Shown one piece after another: positions 40,134 to 50,030 of a stretch of 64,000 nucleotides of DNA (position 1 is the first letter of the stretch; each line of letters begins with the position of its first letter). Origin of the DNA: Streptomyces sp. TRM70350 (GTDB lineage: Bacteria; Actinomycetota; Actinomycetes; Streptomycetales; Streptomycetaceae). A program made the position numbers and the translations under genes. The notes under the pieces are model-generated. The model did no database searches. It saw only the letters and a program-made list of their open reading frames with translations, and was not told the origin of the DNA. Location of the stretch: assembly GCF_019219825.1 (NCBI RefSeq), contig NZ_JAHUXH010000001.1:496001-560000 (forward strand). The letters run 5' to 3'.

Positions 40134-41608
40134 TTCGAAGCGTCCTTTCCGCCCTGCGTCCGCTGCCACCAGTCCCGGAACGACTCCGCCGGCACGGACG
40201 GCAGATCCCGGCTGCCGCTCCACGCCCTGCCCGGACCCGGCAGCGTGCGCGGATGGAAGCGCCGCGTGCGTGCGGCGAGCCGCTGCCCGGTGCGCAGGGC
40301 GCCGGGATGGGTCAGCGTCCAGCGGGCCGCCCGCATCGCCGCCCGCTCGGCCGCGTGTCCCTTCGCGGGCTTCAGCAGCACCTTGTTGCCGTCCCGTGTC
40401 ACCTGCCCGCCCGCCACGACCCGCTCCCGCAGATGCACCAGCACCTCGGGGATGTCGATGGCCACCGGGCACACCTCGTAGCAGGCTCCGCACAGCGAGG
40501 ACGCGTACGGCAGCGAGGCGTCGATCTCGCTGGCGGTGCCCCGGAGTTGAGGGCTCAGGATGGCGCCGATCGGGCCCGGGTACACCGAGCCGTACGCGTG
40601 GCCGCCCGCCCGCTCGTACACCGGGCACACATTGAGACACGCCGAGCAGCGGATGCAGCGCAGGGCCTGGCGGCCGACCTCGTCGGCGAGGGTGTCGGTG
40701 CGGCCGTTGTCGAGCAGGACCAGGTGGAAGGTGCGCGGGCCGTCGTCGTCCGTGGTGCCGGTCCACATGCTGGTGTAGGGGTTCATGCGCTCGGCGGTCG
40801 AGGAGCGGGGGAGGGTCTGCAGGAACACCTCCAGGTCCCGCCAGGTCGGCACGATCTTCTCGATGCCGACGACCGAGATCAGCGTCTCGGGGAGGGTCAG
40901 GCACATCCGGCCGTTGCCCTCGGACTCCACGACCACCAGCGTGCCCGTCTCGGCGACCATGAAGTTCGCTCCGGAGACGCCGACCTTGGCGCGCAGGAAC
41001 TTCTCGCGCAGGTGCAGCCGGGCGGCTTCGGCCAGCTCGGCGGGCGTGTCGGTGAGGCCCTCGGGTGCCGGGCGGCCCCACTCGCCCATCTCGCGGGCGA
41101 AGACGTCCCGGATCTCGCCGCGGTTGCGGTGGATCGCCGGGACCAGGATGTGCGAGGGCCGGTCCTGGCCCAACTGCACGATCAGCTCGGCGAGATCCGT
41201 CTCGTACGCCCGGATCCCCTCCGCCTCCAGCGCCTCGTTGAGCCCGATCTCCTGCGTGGCCATCGACTTGACCTTCACGACCTCCGACTCGCCGGTCCGC
41301 CGGACCAGGTCGGCGACGATCCGGTTGGCCTCGTCGGCGTCGACGGCCCAGTGGACGGTGCCGCCCGCCGCCGTCACCGACTCCTCCAACTGCACCAGGT
41401 AGCGGTCGAGGTGGCGGAGTGTGTGGTCCTTGATCCGCCGCCCCGCCTCCCGCAGTTGCGCCCAGTCCGAGACCTCGGCGACCGCCTTCTCCCGCTTGGC
41501 GCGGATGGTGTGCGTGGCGTGCCGCAGATTGCCGCGCAGGGTGGGATTGCGCACCGCCTCGTGCGCGGCCCGGGGGAAGGCGGGCATTCCGACGAACGTT
41601 CCGCTCAC
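40130..41608 (-). CDS. lutB: lactate utilization iron-sulfur protein LutB
   Basis: A 492-residue LutB. An N-terminal LUD domain (VKVKSMATQEIGLNEAL near residue 110, GANFMVAETGTLVVVESEGN near 215) is followed by two [4Fe-4S] motifs, CIRCSACLNVCPVY near 318 and LCGACYEVCPVAID near 370. It relays electrons from lactate to the membrane chain. The GTG at 41606-41608 overlaps the lutA stop (GTGA), and its own stop overlaps lutC. Confidence 0.95.
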   Translation of the reverse strand: MSGTFVGMPAFPRAAHEAVRNPTLRGNLRHATHTIRAKREKAVAEVSDWAQLREAGRRIKDHTLRHLDRYLVQLEESVTAAGGTVHWAVDADEANRIVADLVRRTGESEVVKVKSMATQEIGLNEALEAEGIRAYETDLAELIVQLGQDRPSHILVPAIHRNRGEIRDVFAREMGEWGRPAPEGLTDTPAELAEAARLHLREKFLRAKVGVSGANFMVAETGTLVVVESEGNGRMCLTLPETLISVVGIEKIVPTWRDLEVFLQTLPRSSTAERMNPYTSMWTGTTDDDGPRTFHLVLLDNGRTDTLADEVGRQALRCIRCSACLNVCPVYERAGGHAYGSVYPGPIGAILSPQLRGTASEIDASLPYASSLCGACYEVCPVAIDIPEVLVHLRERVVAGGQVTRDGNKVLLKPAKGHAAERAAMRAARWTLTHPGALRTGQRLAARTRRFHPRTLPGPGRAWSGSRDLPSVPAESFRDWWQRTQGGKDASK

Positions 41609-42360
41609 AGCGCCGGTTCCTCCTCCGTGCTCGCCAGGATCTCCGCGAGGTGCACCGGCCGCATCCCGGTGCGGAGCCGGGTCATGGTGCCGCCGATGTG
41701 CATCAGACAGGAGTTGTCCGCCGCGCACAGCACCTCGGCGCCGGTCGACTCGGCGTTGCGCACCTTGTCGGCACCCATCGCCGCCGAGACATCGGCGTTC
41801 TTCAGCGCGAAGGTGCCTCCGAACCCACAGCACTCGTCCGCGCCCGGCAGCTCGACCAGCTCCAGCCCCTTCACCGCCTGCAGCAGCCTGCGCGGACGGT
41901 CGTCCAGGCGCAGTCCGCGCAGCCCGTGGCAGGTGGGGTGGTACGTCACCCGGTGCGGGTAGTACGCGCCCACGTCCGTCACCCCCAGCACATCCACCAG
42001 GAACTCGGTGAGCTCGTACGTCTTCGGCACCACCGGGGCGAGCGCGGTCGCCAGCGTGCTCCCGCGCCCCTCGGCGCGCGCCCGCGCACCCATCCGCGGA
42101 TACAGCTCCCGCACCATCGCCCCGCACGACCCGGACGGCGTCACGATCGCCTCGTACTCCCCGAAGACATCGGAGAAATGCCGGGCCAGCGGCTCCGCCT
42201 CACGCCGGTAGCCGGTGTTGTAGTGAGCCTGCCCGCAGCAGGTCTGGGCCATCGGGAAGTCGATCTCGACGCCCAGCCTGGTCAGCAGTTTCACCACGGC
42301 ACGCCCGGTGTCCGGATAGAGCGTGTCGTTGACGCAGGTCAGGAACAGGGCGACACGCAT
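41605..42360 (-). CDS. lutA: lactate utilization Fe-S oxidoreductase LutA
   Basis: A 251-residue protein with two Cys-rich CCG domains: MAQTCCGQAHYNTG near residue 41 and GADECCGFGGTFAL near 185, plus SGSCGAMVRELYP and YHPTCHGLRGL supplying further cluster ligands. It is the LutA/GlpC-type subunit. The ATG at 42358-42360 follows AAGGAG. It starts 71 bases after rhaB on the same strand with no terminator or obvious promoter between, so lactate oxidation is probably co-transcribed with rhamnose breakdown. Confidence 0.95.
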   Translation of the reverse strand: MRVALFLTCVNDTLYPDTGRAVVKLLTRLGVEIDFPMAQTCCGQAHYNTGYRREAEPLARHFSDVFGEYEAIVTPSGSCGAMVRELYPRMGARARAEGRGSTLATALAPVVPKTYELTEFLVDVLGVTDVGAYYPHRVTYHPTCHGLRGLRLDDRPRRLLQAVKGLELVELPGADECCGFGGTFALKNADVSAAMGADKVRNAESTGAEVLCAADNSCLMHIGGTMTRLRTGMRPVHLAEILASTEEEPAL

Positions 42361-42431
42361 CGCGGCTCCTTGGGGTTGGTCATCCGATGTGTGCAGGGTA
42401 GTGCGGTGGCGCGGGCCGGGGGAGACCCGGC

Positions 42432-43880
42432 TCACCCTCCGGCGAGCCGGGCCTGGGCCGCCCGCCAGGGCGCGGTGTCACCGCGCGGTTCGTAACGGGT
42501 GAGCGGCTGGGTACGGCCGAGCAGCCGCCGCATGTCCGCCCGGTCGCCGACGAGCCCGTGGGCCCGCGCCTGCACCAGCACGTTCCCGAAGGCCGCCGCC
42601 TCCGTCGGGCCCGCCACCACCGGCAGCCCGCAGGCGTCGGCGGTCAGCTGGCACAGCAGCGCGTTGCGCACCCCGCCGCCCACCACATGGACGACGTCCA
42701 CGGCATGCCCGGCCAGCCGCTGGGCGTCCTCGACGGCCCGCCGGTGGGCGAGGGCGAGCGAGTCGAGGATGCAGCGCGTGACCTCGGCGGGCGTCTCGGG
42801 CACCGGCTGCCCCGAGGCGCGGCACGCCTCGGCGATCCGCTCCGGCATCCGCCCCGGCGCCAGGAACTGCGCGTCGCCCGCGTCCACCACCGACCGCAGC
42901 GCCGGTACCCCGGCCGCGGCCCGCAGCAGCTCACCGAGGTCCGGGTCCCCCCAGGTCCGTACGCACTCCTGGAGCAGCCACAGCCCCATGATGTTGCGCA
43001 GATAGCGGACCGTGCCGTCCAGGCCCAGCTCATTGGTGAAGTTGGCGGCCCGGCTCTCCTCCGTCAGCACCGGCGCGTCCAGTTCAAGACCGGCCAGCGA
43101 CCAGGTGCCGGTGCAGATGTAGGCGAAGCGCTCACCGGACGCCGGTACGGCGGCCACCGCGGACGCCGTGTCGTGCGAGGCGACCGCGGTGACCGGCACG
43201 GGGCCGGTGAGGCCCGTCTCCTCCAGCACCTCGGGGCGCAGCACCCCCGCCGGGTCGCCCGGCTGCCGCAGCGGCGCGAACAGGCTCAGGTCGATGTCCA
43301 GCCGAGCCGCCACGTCGTACGACCAGTCCCGCGTCCGGGGATCGACGAGCTGGGTCGTCGAGGCGTTGGTGAGCTCGGTGCCCTGCTCCCCGGTGAGCCA
43401 GTACGACAGCAGGTCGGGGATCAGCAACAGGCGTTTGGCGTGGGCGAGTTGGTCGCAGGAGCGGGCGGCGACCAGTTGGTAGAGGGTGTTGAACGGGGCG
43501 TACTGCAACCCGGTCGCCGCGTACAGCTCGGCGGCGGGCAGGCTCGCCCACACCGTCTCGGCGACCCCGTCGGTCCGCCCGTCCCGGTAGTGCACCGGAT
43601 TGCCGAGCAGCGCCCCGTCGGCGTCCAGCAGCCCGTAGTCCACGGCCCAGCTGTCGATGCCGACCGAGTCGACCGGCCCTGCCGTCCGCAGCCCCTCCAG
43701 CACACCGGCGTACAGCGCCAGCACGTCCCAGCGCAGCCCCTCCGGCACCCGCACCGGCCGGTTGGCGAAGCGGTGCCCCTCGGTCAGTTCCAGCTCGTGC
43801 CGCCCGACGCGGCCGACCATGACCCGCCCACTGGACGCGCCGAGGTCGACCGCGGCGTACGACTTCATGGCGCTGCTCAC
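42432..43880 (-). CDS. rhaB: rhamnulokinase
   Basis: A 482-residue FGGY-family sugar kinase that phosphorylates L-rhamnulose at O-1. VDLGASSGRVMVGRVG near residue 12 is the ATPase phosphate loop of the RhaB branch; IDSWAVDYGLLDADG, LQYAPFNTLYQL and TGTWSLAGLELD are typical RhaB segments, and VHVVGGGVRNALLCQL near 405 is the adenosine motif. The GTG at 43878-43880 overlaps the upstream stop (GTGA); an ATG four codons later is the alternative. Confidence 0.94.
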   Translation of the reverse strand: MSSAMKSYAAVDLGASSGRVMVGRVGRHELELTEGHRFANRPVRVPEGLRWDVLALYAGVLEGLRTAGPVDSVGIDSWAVDYGLLDADGALLGNPVHYRDGRTDGVAETVWASLPAAELYAATGLQYAPFNTLYQLVAARSCDQLAHAKRLLLIPDLLSYWLTGEQGTELTNASTTQLVDPRTRDWSYDVAARLDIDLSLFAPLRQPGDPAGVLRPEVLEETGLTGPVPVTAVASHDTASAVAAVPASGERFAYICTGTWSLAGLELDAPVLTEESRAANFTNELGLDGTVRYLRNIMGLWLLQECVRTWGDPDLGELLRAAAGVPALRSVVDAGDAQFLAPGRMPERIAEACRASGQPVPETPAEVTRCILDSLALAHRRAVEDAQRLAGHAVDVVHVVGGGVRNALLCQLTADACGLPVVAGPTEAAAFGNVLVQARAHGLVGDRADMRRLLGRTQPLTRYEPRGDTAPWRAAQARLAGG

Positions 43881-45916
43881 CGCAGGAACGCGGCGGCCAC
43901 GCCGGCGTCGACCGGGATGTGCAGCCCGGTGGTGTGCGTCAGCTCCCCGCCGGTCAGCGCGAACACGGCGCCCGCCACATGCTCCGGCAGCACCTCACGC
44001 TTGAGGATCGTCCGCTGGGCGTAGAACTCCCCGAGCTTCTCCTCCGGCACCCCGTACACGGCCGCCCGCTGCGCGCCCCAGCCCCCCGCGAAGATCCCCG
44101 AACCGCGCACCACACCGTCCGGGTTGACCCCGTTGACCCGGATCCCGTGCTCACCCAACTCGGCGGCCAGCAGCCGCACCTGATGAGCCTGGTCGGCCTT
44201 GGTGGCGGAGTAGGCGATGTTGTTCGGCCCGGCGAAGACGGCGTTCTTCGACGCGATGTAGACGATGTCACCGCCCAGCCCCTGGGCGATCATCACCCGT
44301 GCCGCCTCCCGCGAGACGAGGAAGGACCCGCGCGCCATGATGTCGTGCTGAAGATCCCAGTCCTTCGCGGACGTCTCCAGCAGCGGCTTGGAAATCGAGA
44401 TCCCCGCGTTGTTGACCACCAGATCGACGCCCCCGAAGGCCAGCACCGCGGCCTTGAACGCCTCGGCGATCTGCTCCTCGGAGGTGACGTCGACGGAGAC
44501 GGCGACGGCCTTGTCCGCCCCGCCCAGCTCCTCGGCGACCTTGGCGGCGTTCTCCGCATTGAGGTCCGCCACCACGACACACGCGCCCTCGGCCACCAGC
44601 CGACCGGCGATCGCCCTGCCGATCCCGCTCCCCGCGCCGGTCACCAGCGCCACCCGCGTCGCGAGCGCCTTGGGCTTCGGCATCCGCTGGAGCTTGGCCT
44701 CCTCCAGCGCCCAGTACTCGATACGGAACTTCTCCGACTCCTCGATCGGCGCGTACGTCGACACGGCCTCGGCGCCGCGCATCACGTTGATGGCGTTGAC
44801 GTAGAACTCGCCCGCGACCCGGGCCGTCTGCTTGTCCTTGCCGAAGCTGAACATGCCCACGCCCGGCACCAGCACGATGGCGGGGTCGGCGCCGCGCATG
44901 GCGGGGGAGTCGGGCAGGGCGTGCCGCTCGTAGTAGGCGGCGTACTCCTCCCGGTAGGCGGCGTGCAGCTCCCGCAACCGCGCGACGACCTCGTCGAGCG
45001 GGGTCGTCGGCGGCAGGTCGAGCACCAGCGGCCGGACCTTGGTGCGCAGGAAGTGGTCGGGGCAGGAGGTCCCCAGCGCGGCCAGCCGCGGATGTTCGGC
45101 GCGGGCGAGGAAGTCGAGCACGACCTCGGAGTCGTCGAAGTGCCCCACCTGGGGCTTGTCCTGCGAGGCGGCGGCCCGTACGTACGGCGCCAGCGCGGCC
45201 GCCCGCTCCCGCCGCTCGCCCTCGGGCAGCGCCTCGTATCCCTCGATGACGGCCCCGAAGGGCTCAGGCTTGCCCCGCTCGGCGAGGAACGCCTCGGCGG
45301 TACGGATGATGTGCAGCGAGTTCCGCTCGCACTCCTCGGCGGTGTCGCCCCAGGCGGTGATGCCGTGCCCGCCCAGGATCACGCCGATGGCCTGCGGGTT
45401 GGCCGCCTTGACGGCGGCGATGTCCAGCCCGAGCTGAAACCCGGGCCGCCGCCACGGCACCCACACCACGCTGTCCCCGAAGCACTCGGCGGTCAGCTTC
45501 TCCCCGTCCGCCGCACAGGCCAGCGCGATCCCGGAGTCGGGGTGCAGATGATCGACGTGAGCGGAGTCGACGAGCCCGTGCATCGCGGTGTCGATGGAGG
45601 GCGCGGCGCCGCCCTTGCCATGCAGGCAGTAGTCGAACGCGGCGACCATCTCGTCCTCGCGCTCGACGCCGGGGTAGACATCGACGAGCGCGCGCAGCCG
45701 GTCCAGCCGCAGCACGGCGAGCCCCGCTTCGGTGAGCGTCCCGAGGTCCCCTCCGGACCCCTTGACCCACATCAGCTCGACGTCACCACCGGTGACGGGA
45801 TCGGTGTCGGTGCCCTTCGCGGACGCGTTGCCACCGGCGTAGTTGGTGTTACGGGGATCAGAGCCGAGCCGATGCGACCGAGCGAGCAGAGCGGCGGCTT
45901 CGGGATGGGTTGCCAT
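43877..45916 (-). CDS. rhaEW: bifunctional rhamnulose-1-phosphate aldolase / lactaldehyde dehydrogenase
   Basis: A 679-residue fusion. Residues ~1-400 are a class II aldolase with Zn His residues in DSAHVDHLHPDSG and LGGHGITAWGDT, splitting rhamnulose-1-phosphate to DHAP and L-lactaldehyde. Residues ~430-679 are a short-chain dehydrogenase (VTGAGSGIGRAIAG, NNAGISISKP, catalytic YSATKADQ), expected to oxidise lactaldehyde to L-lactate. This is the RhaEW arrangement known from Bacillus and Chloroflexus-type pathways. The ATG at 45914-45916 follows AAAGGAACCG. Its lactate product is the substrate of LutABC in the same operon. Confidence 0.94.
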   Translation of the reverse strand: MATHPEAAALLARSHRLGSDPRNTNYAGGNASAKGTDTDPVTGGDVELMWVKGSGGDLGTLTEAGLAVLRLDRLRALVDVYPGVEREDEMVAAFDYCLHGKGGAAPSIDTAMHGLVDSAHVDHLHPDSGIALACAADGEKLTAECFGDSVVWVPWRRPGFQLGLDIAAVKAANPQAIGVILGGHGITAWGDTAEECERNSLHIIRTAEAFLAERGKPEPFGAVIEGYEALPEGERRERAAALAPYVRAAASQDKPQVGHFDDSEVVLDFLARAEHPRLAALGTSCPDHFLRTKVRPLVLDLPPTTPLDEVVARLRELHAAYREEYAAYYERHALPDSPAMRGADPAIVLVPGVGMFSFGKDKQTARVAGEFYVNAINVMRGAEAVSTYAPIEESEKFRIEYWALEEAKLQRMPKPKALATRVALVTGAGSGIGRAIAGRLVAEGACVVVADLNAENAAKVAEELGGADKAVAVSVDVTSEEQIAEAFKAAVLAFGGVDLVVNNAGISISKPLLETSAKDWDLQHDIMARGSFLVSREAARVMIAQGLGGDIVYIASKNAVFAGPNNIAYSATKADQAHQVRLLAAELGEHGIRVNGVNPDGVVRGSGIFAGGWGAQRAAVYGVPEEKLGEFYAQRTILKREVLPEHVAGAVFALTGGELTHTTGLHIPVDAGVAAAFLR

Positions 45917-45955
45917 AGAAGTCGGTTCCTTTTCAAAAGACGGTGAGTGCATGTC

Positions 45956-46006
45956 CCCAGGGGCGCGGGGAACTGCGTGACAAGCCACAGACGACCCGCA
46001 CCCGCC
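45956..46006 (+). repeat. Streptomyces intergenic GC-rich repeat, copy 1
   Basis: Contains the core GGGCGCGGGGAACTGCGTGA, then ACAAGCCACAGACGACC. Closely related sequences occur at 51000-51046 (inverted) and 56535-56575. I recall the core as frequent between Streptomyces genes. Function unknown; it lies between rhaI and the aldolase gene. Confidence 0.8.
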
Positions 46007-46030
46007 AACAACTCAGAACGTGGCAGATGC

Positions 46031-47197
46031 TCAGGCGCCCCACCCGGCCTGCCGCCCTCCAACCCGCTCAGCCACGATCTTCTCGGCCCACCCGCACCGG
46101 GCATACGCAGCGAGCGGCTCGGCATCCAGCCCCATTTCCTCCCGCACCTCACGAAGCAACGGCCGCACATCCGTGTTGTACGCATCCATCAGCACGGCAT
46201 TCGCCCCCAGCACATCCCCGTCCCGCTGAGCCGCGGCCAACGCCCCCCGGTCAACGAGCAGGGCCTTCGCCGTCGCCTCCTGCACATTCATCACGGACCG
46301 GATGATCGCCGGAATCTTCGCCTCGATGTTGTGACACTGATCCAGCATGAACGCGACCCCGGACCCGGACCCGAACCCACCCCCACGCACGACCTCGTAC
46401 ATGATCCGGAACAGCTGGAACGGATCCGCCGCCCCCACCATCAGGTCGTCATCCGCGTAGAACCGCGAGTTGAAGTCGAACCCCCCGAGCTTCTGCTCCC
46501 GCAACAGCGTCGCCACGATGAACTCGATGTTGGTCCCCGGCGCATGGTGCCCCGTGTCCACGACCACCTGCGCCTTGGGCCCGAGCTTCAGACAGTGCGC
46601 GTACGCCGTCCCCCAGTCCGGCACATCCGTCGTGTAGAACGCGGGCTCGAAGAACTTGTACTCCAGCAGCATCCGCTGCCCCTCACCCAGCCGCGCGTAC
46701 ACCTCGGCCAGCCCCTCGGCCAGCCGGTCCTGCCGCTCGCGCACATCGTCCTGCCCGGGATAGTTCGTCCCGTCGGCGAACCACAGCTTCAGATCGGTGG
46801 AGCCCGTCGCGTCCATGATGTCGACGCACTCCAGCAGATGATCGACCGCCTTGCGCCGCACCGCCGCGTCGGGATGGCAGATGCTGCCGAGCTTGTAGTC
46901 GTCGTCCTGGAAGGTGTTGGAGTTGATCGCGCCCAGTCTCAGTCCGCGCTCCTCGGCGTACTTCGCCAGCGCCGCGTAGTCGTCGACCTTGTCCCAGGGG
47001 ATGTGCAGGGCGACGGTCGGGGCCACGCCGGTGAACTCGTGCACCTTCGCCGCGTCGTCGAGCTTCTCGTGTGGATCGCGCGGCACACCGGCTTGTGCGA
47101 ACACCTTGAAACGGGTCCCCGAGTTCCCGTACGCCCACGACGGCGTCTCGACTGCCTGGCTCTTGAGCGCGGCCTTCACCGCGGCGAGTTCGGTCAC
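46031..47197 (-). CDS. rhaI: L-rhamnose isomerase
   Basis: A 388-residue xylose-isomerase-fold enzyme of the Pseudomonas stutzeri RhaI type (not the E. coli RhaA type), converting L-rhamnose to L-rhamnulose. Metal ligands and active-site features are in LLEYKFFEPAFYTTD near residue 178, QVVVDTGHHAPGTNIEF near 212 and GGFDFNSRFYADDDLMVGA near 245. The GTG at 47195-47197 follows CAGGAG. It is the first gene of the leftward operon. Upstream are a near-consensus promoter (minus-strand TTGACA, 17 bases, TAGCTT) and an operator at 47230-47241. Confidence 0.95.
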   Translation of the reverse strand: MTELAAVKAALKSQAVETPSWAYGNSGTRFKVFAQAGVPRDPHEKLDDAAKVHEFTGVAPTVALHIPWDKVDDYAALAKYAEERGLRLGAINSNTFQDDDYKLGSICHPDAAVRRKAVDHLLECVDIMDATGSTDLKLWFADGTNYPGQDDVRERQDRLAEGLAEVYARLGEGQRMLLEYKFFEPAFYTTDVPDWGTAYAHCLKLGPKAQVVVDTGHHAPGTNIEFIVATLLREQKLGGFDFNSRFYADDDLMVGAADPFQLFRIMYEVVRGGGFGSGSGVAFMLDQCHNIEAKIPAIIRSVMNVQEATAKALLVDRGALAAAQRDGDVLGANAVLMDAYNTDVRPLLREVREEMGLDAEPLAAYARCGWAEKIVAERVGGRQAGWGA

Positions 47198-47229
47198 TGC
47201 TGGGCTCCTGCGCTTGACGACACGATGGA

Positions 47230-47277
47230 TGAAACGATTCAGAACGGCAAGCTATGAGCCGCCGCAAGGGGTGTCAA
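47230..47277 (-). promoter_or_regulatory. rhaI promoter with RhaR-type operator
   Basis: On the minus strand TTGACA (47272-47277) and TAGCTT (47249-47254) are separated by exactly 17 bases, an almost perfect sigma70-type promoter. Immediately downstream, 47230-47241 reads TGAAACGATTCA on the plus strand, a palindrome with TGAA/TTCA arms of the LacI-operator type, well placed to block elongation or initiation. Confidence 0.8.
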
Positions 47278-47326
47278 GCGCTCTGACCAACCCATCTCTT
47301 TGTGACCCGGTCGTGACCTTCGTCTA

Positions 47327-47407
47327 TCGAAAACTTTTCGACACGCACCCATTGACGTGCCATGGCTGCCCCGCCTAACGTCCCGGCAATCCAGTTGAAA
47401 CCTTTCA
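47327..47407 (+). promoter_or_regulatory. rhamnose importer promoter and operators
   Basis: TTGACG (47352-47357) and TAACGT (47376-47381) are 18 bases apart. TCGAAAACTTTTCGA (47327-47341), a perfect 15-base palindrome, lies just upstream; TGAAACCTTTCA (47396-47407), a perfect 12-base palindrome, lies just downstream of the expected start point. The latter matches the arms of the rhaI operator, so one LacI repressor can control both divergent units. Confidence 0.75.
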
Positions 47408-47460
47408 CGACGCCGCGGGGGCCGCCCGGCCGCCCTCGCCGCGTCGTCGAGGAGCCCCTC

Positions 47461-48978
47461 ATGACCCACCCGTCCGACACGGGACCGGCCCCGGTAGTGG
47501 CGCTCAAGGGCATCTCCAAGTCCTTCGGCGCGGTACGCGCCCTGCGGGACGTGTCCCTCGAGCTGTTCCCCGGAGAGGTGCACGCTCTCGCCGGCGAGAA
47601 CGGCGCGGGCAAGTCGACCCTCATCAAGACGCTCGCCGGGGTGCACCGGCCGGACGCCGGCCAGGTGCTGCTCGACGGTGAGCCCGTCGTCTTCCACGGC
47701 CCCGGCGACGCGCGTGACGCCGGTATCGCCGTGATCTACCAGGAACCCACGCTCTTCCCCGACCTGTCGATCGCCGAGAACATCTTCATGGGCCGCCAGC
47801 CCCGACGCGCCCTCGGCCGCATCGACCACAAGGCCACCCATGCCGCGACACTCGCGCTGATGCAACGCCTGGGCGTCGAGCTCGACCCCGACCGCCCGGC
47901 CCGCGGTCTGTCCATCGCGGACCAGCAGATCGTCGAGATCGCCAAGGCGCTCTCCTTCGACGCCCGGGTCCTGATCATGGACGAGCCCACGGCAGCGCTC
48001 ACCGGAAGCGAGGTCGCCCGCCTCTTCGGCGTCGTGCGGACGCTGAGGGAGCAGGGCGCCGCCGTGCTGTTCATCTCGCACCGCCTGGAGGAGATCTTCC
48101 AGATCTGCCGCCGGGTCACGACCCTGCGCGACGGCGCCTGGATCGCCTCCGAACTCCTCGACGGCATGACCGAGGACGACCTGGTCCGCCGTATGGTCGG
48201 CCGCGACCTCGACGAGCTGTACCCCAAGCAGGACGTCCGGCCCGGCGAGGTCGCCCTGAGCGTGCGCCGGCTGACCCGGGAGGGCGTCTTCACCGATGTC
48301 TCCTTCGAGGTGCGGCGCGGTGAGATCGTCGGCCTCGCCGGACTCGTCGGCGCCGGGCGTACGGAGGTCGCGCGAGCCGTGTTCGGCATCGACCGGTGGG
48401 ACGCGGGCGAGGTCGAGCTGGACGGGCGGAAGCTGATCAACGGCGCCCCCTCCACCGCCATGGCCGCCGGGCTCGCCCTGGTCCCCGAGGACCGGCGCGC
48501 CCAGGGCCTGGTGATGGACATGTCCATCGAGCGCAACATCGGGCTGACCGGCCTTCGTACGACCGTCAGGGCAGGCCTGATGGACCGGGGCGCCGAACGC
48601 AGCCGCTCGCTCGACTGGGCCGTCAAGCTCCAGGTCAAGTACGCCCGGATCGCCGACGCCGTCTCCACCCTGTCCGGCGGCAACCAGCAGAAGGTCGTCC
48701 TCGCCAAGTGGCTCGCCACGCAGCCGAAGGTGCTGATCGTCGACGAGCCGACCCGCGGCATCGACGTCGGCACCAAGGCGGAGGTGCACCGGCTGCTGTC
48801 CCAGCTCGCCGCCGACGGTGTGGCCGTCCTGATGATCTCCTCCGACCTGCCCGAGATCCTCGGCATGGCCGACCGCGTGCTGGTGATGCACGAGGGCCGG
48901 CTCACCGCCGAGATCCCACGCTCCGACGCCACCGAGGAAACCGTGATGGCCGCAGCCACCGGGAGGGCCGCCGCATGA
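47461..48978 (+). CDS. rhaT: rhamnose ABC importer ATPase (two nucleotide-binding domains)
   Basis: A 505-residue CUT2-type sugar importer ATPase with two cassettes. The N-terminal one has Walker [18 protein letters not shown] near residue 48, [15 protein letters not shown] and [12 protein letters not shown]. The C-terminal one has the degenerate [17 protein letters not shown] near 295 and [15 protein letters not shown], as usual for this subclass. The ATG at 47461 follows GAGGAG. It forms an operon with two permeases and a binding protein. Rhamnose is assigned from the neighbouring pathway and mutarotase. Confidence 0.93.
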   Translation: MTHPSDTGPAPVVALKGISKSFGAVRALRDVSLELFPGEVHALAGENGAGKSTLIKTLAGVHRPDAGQVLLDGEPVVFHGPGDARDAGIAVIYQEPTLFPDLSIAENIFMGRQPRRALGRIDHKATHAATLALMQRLGVELDPDRPARGLSIADQQIVEIAKALSFDARVLIMDEPTAALTGSEVARLFGVVRTLREQGAAVLFISHRLEEIFQICRRVTTLRDGAWIASELLDGMTEDDLVRRMVGRDLDELYPKQDVRPGEVALSVRRLTREGVFTDVSFEVRRGEIVGLAGLVGAGRTEVARAVFGIDRWDAGEVELDGRKLINGAPSTAMAAGLALVPEDRRAQGLVMDMSIERNIGLTGLRTTVRAGLMDRGAERSRSLDWAVKLQVKYARIADAVSTLSGGNQQKVVLAKWLATQPKVLIVDEPTRGIDVGTKAEVHRLLSQLAADGVAVLMISSDLPEILGMADRVLVMHEGRLTAEIPRSDATEETVMAAATGRAAA

Positions 48979-50030
48979 CGGTGACCGCACCCACTCCCAC
49001 GTCGACCGAAGAGGTCCCCAAGTCCAGCGGCACCCGCCTCGTCGACCGCGTCTTCAAGATGCGCGAACTCGCCATCCTGGTCGTCTTCCTGGTGATGATC
49101 GCCGTCACCCAGGCGGGCAACAGCGAGTTCCTGTCCGAGCAGGGCATCAAGGACCTGCTGCTGAACGCGACGATCCTGGTCCTGGTCGCCACCGGCCAGT
49201 CGCTGGTGGTGATCACGAGGAACGTCGACCTGTCGGTCGGCTCCACACTCGGCATCAGCGCCTTCGCCGCCGGTACGTATCTCCAGGGCGGCGGCAACTC
49301 GGTGGTGGCCGTGCTCCTGGCGGTGCTGATGGGCATCGCCTTCGGCCTGCTCAACGGTCTGCTGGTCAGCCTCGGCCAGGTGCCCGCACTGGTGGTGACC
49401 CTCGGCACGCTGTACATCATCCGCGGCATCGACTCCATCTGGGTCGGCTCCCGCCAGATCACCGCGGCCGACCTGCCCGGCGGATTCGTCGACTTCGGCT
49501 CCGGCGGCATCTCGGCGGTGCCGTATCTCGCGCTGATCGCCCTCGCGGTCCTGGTGGTCACGGCGTACTACCTCAAGCACTTCGGCAGCGGCCGCGAGCT
49601 GTACGCCCTCGGCTCCAACCCCGAGGCCGCCCGGCTCGCCGGCATCCCCGTCAGAAAGCGGATCCTGACGGCGTACACCTTCTGCGGCGCGCTCGCCGGG
49701 CTCGCCGGAGCGATGTACCTGGCCCGGTTCGGCAACGTCGACTCCGGCACCGGCACCGGCTACGAACTCACCGTCGTCAGCGCGGTCGTGGTCGGCGGCG
49801 TCGTCTTCACCGGCGGCTCCGGCAGCGTCTACGGTGCCGCGCTGGGCGCGCTGCTGCTGACCTCCATCAACAGCGTGCTGCCCGCCCTGGGCGTCAGCTC
49901 GGTGTGGGTGCTCGCGATCAACGGCATCCTGCTCATCCTCGCCATCGCCGTGGACCGTGTGGTCGCCCTGCGTGTGGCGTCCGCCCTGAAGAAGACGGCT
50001 CTGAAGAAGAGGAACGCCCGCCATGCCTGA
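48975..50030 (+). CDS. rhaP: rhamnose ABC importer permease
   Basis: A 351-residue CUT2 (RbsC-type) permease with eight to ten helices; [18 protein letters not shown] near residue 80 and [19 protein letters not shown] near 235 are conserved family stretches. The ATG at 48975 overlaps the ATPase stop (ATGA), and its 3' end overlaps the second permease by eight bases. Confidence 0.93.
   Translation: MTVTAPTPTSTEEVPKSSGTRLVDRVFKMRELAILVVFLVMIAVTQAGNSEFLSEQGIKDLLLNATILVLVATGQSLVVITRNVDLSVGSTLGISAFAAGTYLQGGGNSVVAVLLAVLMGIAFGLLNGLLVSLGQVPALVVTLGTLYIIRGIDSIWVGSRQITAADLPGGFVDFGSGGISAVPYLALIALAVLVVTAYYLKHFGSGRELYALGSNPEAARLAGIPVRKRILTAYTFCGALAGLAGAMYLARFGNVDSGTGTGYELTVVSAVVVGGVVFTGGSGSVYGAALGALLLTSINSVLPALGVSSVWVLAINGILLILAIAVDRVVALRVASALKKTALKKRNARHA

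Noticed and set aside
45956..46006. Insertion sequence or transposase remnant at the GC-rich repeats
   Set aside because: No terminal inverted repeats, target duplication or transposase fragment; the copies are short interspersed intergenic repeats.
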